The notes beneath the pieces were generated by a model, which was not told the origin of the DNA, made no database searches, and worked only from the letters and a program-made list of their open reading frames with translations. The translations under genes and the position numbers were made by a program. Below are positions 56,124 to 64,000 of a stretch of DNA of 64,000 nucleotides, piece by piece. Each line of letters opens with the position of its first letter. The stretch's first letter is position 1. Source of the DNA: Sordaria brevicollis (Eukaryota; Ascomycota; Sordariomycetes; Sordariales; Sordariaceae); the NCBI GenBank assembly GCA_033439795.1, contig JAUTDP010000019.1:248001-312000 (forward strand). The letters are read 5' to 3'.

Positions 56124-58178
56124 CTAGCAGACGTCCAGCGCATAACCACTGGTATCCTTCGTCTTCAGATATGCCACCGCGGCCTTCTGCAGTTGATGTC
56201 TCTGCATCTTACCCGTGATAGTGAGTGGCCACGCTTTCATTCCCAGCTCTTCGAGCGTGATGACATCGCCCAACGAGAATCCCGATCCAGCCATCTGAAG
56301 GAACGTCTCACTAATGTCTGCAGCCGTCACATTCTCTGGGAAGCGTTCAACGATAACATAGGGCATCTCGCCGTGCATAGGCGATGGGATACCGATCACG
56401 ACGGCCTGTTCAGATTCGAGGTGGGTGAGATCAGCAACAGTTCCACAAGAGATCAAACCGAACCAGAGCAGGAAACTTACCTCAACCGACAAAAACCTAG
56501 CCAGGAACGCCTCTATAGCCGTGGGATTGAAGAATCCGTCACTGCTCTTCACAAGATCCTTCATCCTACCTACCACAAACACCCATCCCTTCTCATCAAT
56601 CACCGCCAAATCACCTGTACGCGTCCACTTCGTGCCCTCCTTATCAGTGTAAAACATCTCCGGCGCAAACCCGTCCAGATACCGATCGGCATAAGCATCA
56701 GTCGAAACATGCAGCTCACCCTGTTTACCATGGGGCACCACCTTCCACTCTTCCCCTTCCTCCTCACCGCCAGCCCTCCCATCCTGAACACCAACAACCT
56801 TAACCCTCGTCCCCGGCGTCGCCGTTCCCACCGGCATCACATCCCCCAACGGCCTCGGCCACCCCTCCGCCAGCACCACACTAGGCGGGTACATTAGCGC
56901 GCCCACTCCCTCCGTCATCCCGAACCCCGCCACAAAAACCACATCTTTCCCAAAACCAAGCATCGCCCGCATCCGCTCCAGATACCCAACCGTGATGATC
57001 TCGCCGCTAACGAACACACCCTTGACCGATCGAATCCTTTCCGGAGAGAAGGCTTTATGTTTGGCCAGCAGCACCAGCTGCGACCGCATCAGCTCCAAGT
57101 TGGTGACGCCGCATTTCTCTATAGCTTCCAGGTTGGCAGAAATGGAAAAGGTTCGGGATGAAACAACGACCGTGTTGCTCATGTACCACTGGATTAGCGG
57201 CGCGCTCATGGATAAGGCCATCATGTTGGCGGCGAAGATGAGGCCGGTCATTTGCGGACGGGGGACCTTTTTGGATCCAGAAGGGGGAGGCAGGATCCAG
57301 GCGCAGTGCGAAGCGACGGATGTGCAAACCATTTTGGTTGTGCGGGGGACGCCCTTGGGTTGGGACGCGGTGGTGCCGCTGGTGAAGAAGATGTTGGAGA
57401 TGCGGTCGGGTCGGTCGGGGACTTGTTGGGAGGAGGGGCTGCTTTCTTGGGAGGTGAAGGGTGGTTGAGGGGAGGCGATGTCGGCGAAGGATATCCATTT
57501 GCTACTGCTGCTATGTTGGGAGCTGAGAGGGGAGAGGGTGATGCCGAGGAAGAAGTTGTCGTCGGTGTTAGAGGCTTGACGAAGATTATCGACTATGTCG
57601 GCGGATTTTTCGTCTTCGACTACCACTACTGCGGGCTTCAGCCGAAGGAGGTAGTACTCCTTTAGCTTCTGGTCGTCGGGCGAGCAGGAATGAAGGAGCT
57701 GGAGAGTTCGGCAGACGAGAGTGTGACACTTTAGCGCCGCAGCCCACATGATGAGAGACCATTCGGCGCCGTGAGGGATGAACGTGAGAATAGTGGAATT
57801 GGCCGGGACATTATATCGGTCAAGGATGGCTCCAAGACGAGCGGCTCCGCGCTGCATCTGGTCGTACGACCAGATCAACATCGAGTCTTGGTACTTGGGA
57901 TCGACCGTGGATTTGACGGGGCTTGATGGCTTGCCGACGAGAGATTCAAGGTGGTCAACGGGCTGATAGAGGGATACGAGGGCGGCTCTCTCAGGATCAT
58001 AGTCGATGCCATGTTGGATAATGGACCATACGGAGTCTCCGCGTGGGGGCGGTGGACCGCCGTCGAGCTCAGAAAGGGGCAAGGTCTCCTTCATTGTTGC
58101 TGGTGTTGCCGATATTATTGCGAGACGGTAGAGGGAGAAAAGTTGCGGGAGACAGAATTTGGAGCTCAAAGGTACCAA
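56124..58178 (-). CDS. AMP-binding (ANL superfamily) acyl-CoA synthetase-like enzyme
   Basis: The minus-strand frame has 684 codons, but 56480-56406 is a good intron (GTAAGT donor, AACAG acceptor, 75 nt, no stop, phase 0). The spliced product is about 659 residues. ANL motifs are present: the phosphate loop TSGTTASQPKGVPR, a GFGMTEGVG acyl-site segment, GDLAVIDEKGWVFVVGRMKD with the hinge Asp, and the C-terminal catalytic Lys in TITGKMQRHQL. It should activate a carboxylic acid as acyl-AMP and usually transfer it to CoA; the substrate is not evident. There is no carrier-protein domain. The Met at 58094 (MKETLPLSELDGG) is a plausible alternative start, since the first 28 residues look like leader. 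Confidence 0.88.
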   Translation of the reverse strand: MVPLSSKFCLPQLFSLYRLAIISATPATMKETLPLSELDGGPPPPRGDSVWSIIQHGIDYDPERAALVSLYQPVDHLESLVGKPSSPVKSTVDPKYQDSMLIWSYDQMQRGAARLGAILDRYNVPANSTILTFIPHGAEWSLIMWAAALKCHTLVCRTLQLLHSCSPDDQKLKEYYLLRLKPAVVVVEDEKSADIVDNLRQASNTDDNFFLGITLSPLSSQHSSSSKWISFADIASPQPPFTSQESSPSSQQVPDRPDRISNIFFTSGTTASQPKGVPRTTKMVCTSVASHCAWILPPPSGSKKVPRPQMTGLIFAANMMALSMSAPLIQWYMSNTVVVSSRTFSISANLEAIEKCGVTNLELMRSQLVLLAKHKAFSPERIRSVKGVFVSGEIITVGYLERMRAMLGFGKDVVFVAGFGMTEGVGALMYPPSVVLAEGWPRPLGDVMPVGTATPGTRVKVVGVQDGRAGGEEEGEEWKVVPHGKQGELHVSTDAYADRYLDGFAPEMFYTDKEGTKWTRTGDLAVIDEKGWVFVVGRMKDLVKSSDGFFNPTAIEAFLARFLSVEVSFLLWFGLISCGTVADLTHLESEQAVVIGIPSPMHGEMPYVIVERFPENVTAADISETFLQMAGSGFSLGDVITLEELGMKAWPLTITGKMQRHQLQKAAVAYLKTKDTSGYALDVC

Positions 58179-58452
58179 AGAGGTCTGTATAAGTAAGCAG
58201 TTCGAGGGTCAGATCAACATCGACCGTAATTCTGGTTAGTTGTTGCCTGGTTAGCTGGTCAGCTTGTTAGTATGACTGTATGAGGGAAATGCCACGTTGA
58301 CGAAGGGAAGGGGGCTGTTCACGATTCAGAATCGTCCCACAAACGGGAGATTGCCTAATGGAGTTTTGGATATCCGACTGTGAAACCATTTTGGTGTCAT
58401 CGTCACTTTGCACACCGGTGCGCTGTTGATGTAACGGGATCTTCAAAAGGTT

Positions 58453-58580
58453 AAGAAATGTCGGCACATGTCATTCATCCACTTGCTTTTTGTTTTTCCT
58501 CACTTTTTTGGAATGATGTTAGTGGGCATGATGCTGCCAAAGTGTGAACCTTGCCTCAAGAGAAACATTCATCTGGCGTC
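58453..58580 (+). repeat. Short dispersed repeat, copy 2
   Basis: This is the partner of 48427-48554, in the same orientation. It shares AAATGTCGGCA at the left and AACATTCATCTGGCGTC at the right (one base differs from copy 1 in that right-hand string). Confidence 0.75.
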
Positions 58581-58917
58581 AGTATGGTATATGGTTGCAA
58601 GATTGTGTACAGGGCGTGGAAGGAGTAAAGAGGTTTTAAAACGCGTTAAAGCTCTATTAGTCTAAATTGAAGGGCATTTTTATGATAAAACCCTTTTTGT
58701 CTTTGGAAAATGGTCTTTTGGGAATATTATTATTATTTCAGTCTTGGGATGGTGTGTCTCTATAGACAACGGGGTGTGTGGCTCTAGATTTTTCCAATTT
58801 TTTGCTCCTACTATTCGTTGCCCAGGACACCTAGAGTGACGACCCACGCCACCTAGCATGATGAGGCTGCTGACCACAACCTTGGTAAGAACATCGGAGA
58901 GCCAGTAATAGTATCCT

Positions 58918-59170
58918 CTGATTAGTGCTCCCGTCGCCGGCCCCACCGCGACTCCCGTCACCTACCCGACGGCGCGCAGTATCGAAATCTTGCCCCACAT
59001 TATTTTTTGCTCGTCACACAATCTCTCTCCTCCAAATTCTCCCCCATCCACAAACTTTCTCCCTCCCTCTCTCTCCTCTAGAACTTTTTCTCCTTCTTCC
59101 AATCCCTTGAAAACCTGCATTACGCGCGCATTTGACCAAGTCAAGCCTGCGCTCGACTATATCAGCGCAC
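58918..59170 (+). repeat. Shared 5' leader of helicase genes, copy B
   Basis: It matches helicase A's leader (22435-22825) in two blocks, 58918-58962 and 58969-59170. A's extra 130-bp segment is missing here, so in B the two blocks nearly touch. Similarity is much higher than between the two coding regions. It ends about 515 bp before the start codon of gene B. Confidence 0.85.
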
Positions 59171-59256
59171 GCCCTCGATTTTACGCATTCTCAGTCACTT
59201 GTTGACTGTCCCGTCCTCCTTTGTTTTTTTTTTTCAGCGGATCAGTATCATTCCCT

Positions 59257-59565
59257 CGTGGTGCGAACCCCCTCGGGAAGCTATTGATTCCTCAGCTTCG
59301 TGTTGGAGAGTCCTTGGTTGCGCTCTTCGGAGTAATTGAATATCGGATCTTGGGTCTAGTAACACCCCGTCGGGTTATTACTTGTGAAGTTGTGCCGATC
59401 TTCGATATATATCTTTGCGTGGTGCTGAAAGCCCTTGAGAAAATACTGACTCCTCAGCTTCGTGTTGGGGGGTCCTTTGCTTACGCTCTTCGGAGTACTT
59501 GAGTATCGGATTTTGGGTGTCTAAACGCACTGCGTGAGTATTATCGAAGTGAACCTAAACAAGGA
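59257..59565 (+). repeat. 161-bp tandem duplication in helicase B leader
   Basis: Copy 1 begins at 59257 and copy 2 at 59418, both with CGTGGTGC. Shared strings are CTCCTCAGCTTCGTGTTGG (first base varies), GCTCTTCGGAGTA-TTGA-TATCGGAT and TTGGGT. The last third is more diverged. No such duplication occurs in gene A's leader. Confidence 0.8.
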
Positions 59566-59684
59566 GGCCGCGTTGCACGAATTTTTATCAAGTAAGCTAT
59601 TACTATCCCGCCAACATCAAAGGCCTGCCCGCCTGCTAACCAGCCTAATCTGAATTCCAGCAATACAAGCAAATACCCTACACA

Positions 59685-62600
59685 ATGTCTGCACCTACAA
59701 ATTCAACGCAGGCTAAGACGCTCAGCGCATGGCCCAGCGCTCACATCGCACAACACCTCCCAGCCATTATGTGCACATCCCCGGCTACTTTACAGGGCCC
59801 GTACATCGGCGGTTGCAAGGTACCTGGTAGTAAAGATGCGATCGTTGTCGATGAGAACCTCAGTAGCGATGTGCACGTAAGCCTTGAGACCATCTACCCC
59901 CGGAATAAAACCAAATGGCAAGGTTTCACCTTGAGCTTCGCCTACGGGCCGCGACCGGATATTGAAGATGCTGGGTTTGGGGTTTGCTATCGACCCACAG
60001 TCGACAATACCGACATGGCCCAACTCGAACTTAGTAGTCGGTATACTATTGTGGTAAGTTCTCATTCCCTCCATATGATGGATTTCCATCACGTCCAACA
60101 AACTAAATCTCGCATTAGGCGAAGCTCCCTACCAATACGGACTTGTACACAATCAACAAGGAGGACTACACAGGCAACCACGAACTTCCCGAGAAGATCC
60201 GCAATCTCCCCGCAGTCACCAAAGTATCTGTTGTACTTGTCGATGGCTGTGAGCTCTCAGTCGAGGGTTTCGGGATGCCGTTCGCCAATCCTGGCCATCC
60301 GAGCGAGGACTGGATTCATCACAACAAGCCGATTGTCGGCGACGTGGACCTCCTCAGTCTCCTCCGCAGCCGGGCCTTTACCTTCCTCACTGCGAAGCCC
60401 AAGAAATCCGTCCAATTCGGGAACCTACAGCCATGGTCATTCCGCTACCCGTTTGCCTACCCATCCTCCAGACCGCAATCATTCGACATTGAGTGGTTTG
60501 GTAATGAGATCGAGAGCAACAAGGTATGTGCATATGGTGTCCCCTCATATGCATATATACTAACTATTAGTGATTAGGGCGCGCAGTTCAGCCCCCTATA
60601 CCGTTTCGATGACGACGAGCAGAGCGTCTGTTGTGATAGCCTGGCTCAGGTTATGGATATCTGGTACTTGCATAAGGCCGCCAGTGAAATCAAGCAGACA
60701 AAGGTACACGCGTACTTCGTTTCGACCGGCTCGGAGGCGACTTCCTCTTCATATGCCATTATTCGTTTGACCGAGACGTTTCGCGAGCTGTACAAGTCAC
60801 AGTGGCGCCGCCTGACCAAAGATGGTCGAGTTTCCATTCACCTTCTCGACGTCAACGGCGTTGATAGTCCCAATCCTCAAGGCAAACTTGTGCGGCGTCC
60901 ATATACTATCCCCGTCCTGGATAGAAACAAGCACGCCTTTCAGGACCAGTTTGAGTGGGATATTGTCATTGAGGTGCGGCTGTCAGACGACTACACAGAT
61001 ACTCTCAAAACCTTCGAAGGGCGTATACAGGCTGAAGAGGCATTCAAGGTTCGTTCCCATTGTGTACCAAGGTCCATGTAACGATTTACTAACACTCTAC
61101 CAGACAAACGCGGCGGGGTAGAATACCGTCACGGTCGATTTTAATGTCCACCTTGGCGACTTGCAGCGCAAGGTCGCTGCTGTCGAGGCTTTCCTACCTG
61201 GAAGCGACCCTTGCCCGTCCATCGAAGTTTTGGAAGACTGTCGCCCTGAGCTTGAGTTCCGTATGGCTCTCCATAGGAATTTGATGCGCGGTACAGGTCT
61301 GTACAGCACTCTGACCCAGGGGCCTTCTCGCCAATCTATTGTCCAAGCAATGGATGCCCTGGCGCTCGACGAGGCACGATTGCCCCGCTCTATTCCAAGC
61401 TTTGACTTTTTCGAGATCGATGATCCGGTCCTGAAAGATGCTATCCTAATGGAGACCCTCGCCCATGACAAGGCCAGAATGGAACGGTACGGGAGCAATT
61501 GCCAGTACAACATCGCTTTGGTTGCCGCACCTGGTGGTACCGGGAAAACGACAGCCCTTAGCACCTTGACGCTGGGAGGCCTCAAAAGTTCGCGCGGCGG
61601 TAAGGTCTTTGGGTCGGGCCCTACGAATGCGGCTGTTACCAACTTCGCGTTGCGAGTCCACGAAAGGGCGTTTGCCGTTACCGAAAGGTGCAATAAGGCC
61701 ACGCCTACGTCCAGTACTGCAACCCCTCGGTACCGTATTCCTCTCGTTGTGCGCGGCTACGGGCAAAAGTTCGAGGTTGCGGCTTTTGACCACATCCTCA
61801 AGACGGGGGTCGCGGATGACACAGCACACAAGCCGTTAAATCCGGCCGATCCGCCTCGTTGGCGTCTGGCGCTGTCGCCGTCAAATTGGTTGCTGGCTGT
61901 CTTGGGGTCTAAGTTTCTCGAAGAAAATAAGGAGGCCGGCATCGTTAAGAATCTGCTTCCGGAACACGCCTCCGCCCTGCACGAGCTTAAGGATGAGATC
62001 GATAAGTTGTGCGTTAATGATACGGCGGTAGCTCGTATAGTACAGCGTATCCGTGGCGAACTGTCATGGGATGACTATCGCAGTGGGACCTCGGTACCCC
62101 GTAACATCATACCGGGTTGGCTAGAACGGATTATCGGTATCGCGGATGTTGTTATGACAACCCCGGCCGCGGCACAAAAGCCGTGGTTCTCGAAGTCTTG
62201 GGCGACAGCCAAGATCATCGCCATAGACGAAGCAGGCTGCATGCATAAAGCCGACCTTTGTTCGATTTGGGGTAATACTTTGAGGCCGGCCATCCTTGCT
62301 GGGGACGTCAAGCAGCTCCCACCCGCAATGATGGAGCTTGGCAAGCAGGATGCGAATGACAACTTCCTCAACCGCTTTGGCAATTCAGGTCATATTTCAG
62401 CCCTGGCCTGGTTACAGGCTGCGGGGATCCCAACGTTTCGGCTGCTACAACAGCTGAGAATGTGCCAAGGCATGTTCGACCTGGCGAACGAGCAGTTCTA
62501 CAAGGACTACCCGAAAATGCGTTACGGGGATTGGTGCAAGGCGTCCAACGCTAGCCATGCCGTGGGTGTGGCTTTGGAAAAGTTTATCGCTGGCCTAAAC

Positions 62601-63401
62601 CTCAGGCAGGCATTAACCCGGAGCCCGGAGGATAGCCTGTTGCCCGTATTTTGGCATATGCCAGGTACGAAGGTACAGCAAGTCGAAACGTCGAAGCTTA
62701 ACCGTATGCAAGTTAAGGGTGCCTTGGACTTGCTGTCCGACTTTGTCAAATCTTCCCCCGGCGTATCTCCAGAGGACTTTGTCGTTATCGCGGCCCAAGC
62801 CCCCAATGTCGAATACGGCAATAGGATTTTGAAATCCTACGTCGCACTCAAAGGCATGCCGCCGGTGCAGACGGCTGATTCCTTCCAAGGCCGGGAAGGT
62901 TCCATTGCGGTGGTGATTACCGGTACCAGAGAAAATCTCAGCGCTGGCTTTGTCTCCAATGCCAACCGGTTGAACGTGATGTTAACTCGTCATAAGTCGG
63001 GTCTTGTCGTCATCGGGGATAAAAACGTCACCGGCAAGCTTGAGGGTACAGCTAAGGAACTAGCCCGGCTGGATAAGCAAGCAATCAAAGGCAGGGCCCA
63101 GGCAAAGTACAACACGAGCGGGGAAGCGGTTTTCAGCAAGGTGAAACCTCTCCGGGAGGTGCTGAAGACGTTGCACAAGTGGGGGCGGATATTCGAGATC
63201 GTCAAGGGGGAGGAGAAAAAGGCGGACAAGGAAGCGGAGATTGAAGCGGAGAAGGAGGATCAAGAGCTTGATGCGGAGGAGAGAAAGCTCGTAGAGGAGG
63301 CAAATGTCAGGGAAAAGGAATTGCGGGCTGTTGAAAACATTACCGAAAGTGAGGAATTGGAGATGTGGGGGGGTATGTACGATGATGAGGATGATGTCTA
63401 G
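59685..63401 (+). CDS. UPF1-like SF1 helicase with novel N-terminal module (gene B)
   Basis: Exons 59685-60053, 60119-60523, 60578-61048 and 61122-63401 splice in phase to 1174 residues. All three introns sit at the same positions as in gene A. The N-terminal 415 residues share GPYIGG, WQGFTLSFAYG, MPFANPGHPSEDWI and DDDEQSVC with gene A. The helicase core has PGGTGKTT (Walker A), an ADVVMTTP strand, IDEAG (Walker B), GDVKQLPP, LLQQLRMC, QTADSFQGREGS and RLNVMLTRHKSG. It is expected to be an ATP-driven nucleic-acid translocase related to UPF1/DNA2 enzymes; the target is unknown. The C-terminal tail is Glu/Lys-rich. Both A and B look intact and under protein-level constraint. An AT-rich block begins about 410 bp downstream. 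Confidence 0.85.
61049..61121 (+). promoter_or_regulatory. Intron 3 of helicase B: twin acceptors 18 nt apart
   Basis: The donor is GTTCGT, followed by CCCATTG as in gene A. TACTAAC branch sequence precedes a first acceptor TCTACCAG ending at 61103 and a second ending in GTAG at 61121. The first adds ACA AAC GCG GCG GGG TAG and stops after residue 420. Retention runs into TAA after ten codons. Only the second joins the helicase exon. Confidence 0.75.
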
Positions 63402-64000
63402 TTTGGTTGCTGTAGGTAGTTTGCGGTTCGTTTCTTTCGTATGTCAAATAGATAAAAGGGATATTCCTCGCCGTCTTACTCATCATCGCGTATGAACTCG
63501 AGGCATAGGACTTCCTGTTCAGACCTGGGCTGCTGTTCATGGTCTCTGGTTCGGTACGGGTCGTTCTGCACAGCGGTTGTACTCCATGATCCACATCGGC
63601 AACGTGGATGCCATGCGCGAGAAGGCTTGCACCATGGCGATTAACCTGGACCATCTCCGCTTGGTTCCACGGGCACTTGAGTGCATGATGCGGCCAGGAC
63701 AGGAGGGATGTTGAGACACTCACTAAATTTAAGGGAAAATCTAGACACACACACGGCCAATTCTACACGCACACACGGCTCAAAACCTAAGACCGCCACA
63801 GCGCCTCCGGAAAAGGCGTTTAATAATTAAAAAGGTAGTACCTATAAGTAAATAAATTATATATTTCTTTCTAAACCTTTTTCCCTTTTAAAAAAACCTA
63901 TAGTTTAGCCTTTTTTATTAGAAATTGCATTCGTAACGTCCTAGCTTACAACGTACTCGTCATCCTCCCCATATCCCTAAAAACAATTTACTTTAAATAT
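63402..64000. other. Right edge: 3' flank then AT-rich block
   Basis: Up to about 63815 the sequence has normal composition, with CACACAC runs near 63745 and 63770. From about 63815 to the end it becomes AT-rich with stop-filled frames and few CA or TG steps apart from the start, resembling the RIP-mutated tract at 49850-52730. It is probably the edge of another decayed repeat that continues beyond the window. Confidence 0.6.

Larger units (their letters stand above)
58179..59684. other. Divergent region with several repeats upstream of helicase B
   Basis: The gap contains a short dispersed repeat (58453-58580), the helicase leader copy B (58918-59170), a T-run with a following CAG near 59223-59236 that could be a leader-intron acceptor, and a 161-bp tandem duplication (59257-59565). 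Each is listed separately. A 93-codon frame at 59221-59502 spans the tandem repeat and is probably not a gene. Confidence 0.55.

Noticed and set aside
59221..59502. 93-codon frame over the tandem repeat before helicase B
   Set aside because: It exists because the repeat lacks stops in one frame; no counterpart in gene A and its start lies in a T-run.

Overview
The window is nuclear DNA of a filamentous ascomycete, most likely a Neurospora or a close Sordariales relative. The evidence is short introns with GTAAGT-type donors, CTAAC-type branch sites and CAG/TAG acceptors. Intron-bearing tRNA-Phe and tRNA-Leu genes and a set of conserved fungal housekeeping genes agree with this. An AT-soaked, CpA/TpG-poor block has the look of repeat-induced point mutation (RIP). 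No database could be searched, so species and locus names are not given. All exon models were spliced by hand and checked for phase.

Left third (1-22 kb): a multi-pass MATE-like transporter, a Lys/Ser-rich nuclear-looking protein followed by a 189-bp tandem duplication, a five-exon cytochrome P450, trehalose-6-phosphate synthase (tps1), a small HVA1/TUDOR-domain protein, tRNA-Val(AAC), a small secreted protein, an RS-rich protein, a His/RS-tailed single-pass membrane protein and a Cys-rich 160-residue protein. The intergenic gaps are long and hold two worn copies of a short inverted-repeat element.

Middle (22-49 kb): the first of two paralogous UPF1-like superfamily-1 helicase genes (here called A), an intact 212-bp MITE and a 76-bp TA-flanked mini-element. 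A dense run of housekeeping genes follows: vid27, a prenylcysteine oxidase-like gene, cct6, tsr4 (PDCD2-like), eIF3k, DNA ligase I, aldose 1-epimerase, tRNA-Phe and a bacterial-type acetolactate decarboxylase.

Right part (49-64 kb): a 3.1-kb Tc1/mariner-like element with inverted ends, TA on both flanks and RIP-like decay. Then come tRNA-Asn, a GH30 glycanase gene broken by one in-frame stop, tRNA-Leu, an AMP-binding ligase, and helicase gene B, followed by a second AT-rich block running off the window.

The most interesting signal is the helicase pair. A and B share four exons at the same positions and about 1170-residue products. Their last intron has two possible acceptors exactly 18 nt apart in both genes. 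The near acceptor, or intron retention, gives a stop and a protein of about 420 residues; only the far acceptor, whose TAG would otherwise be that stop, fuses the N-terminal module to the helicase. The 5' leaders of A and B are far more alike than their coding sequences, which is hard to explain by simple descent.
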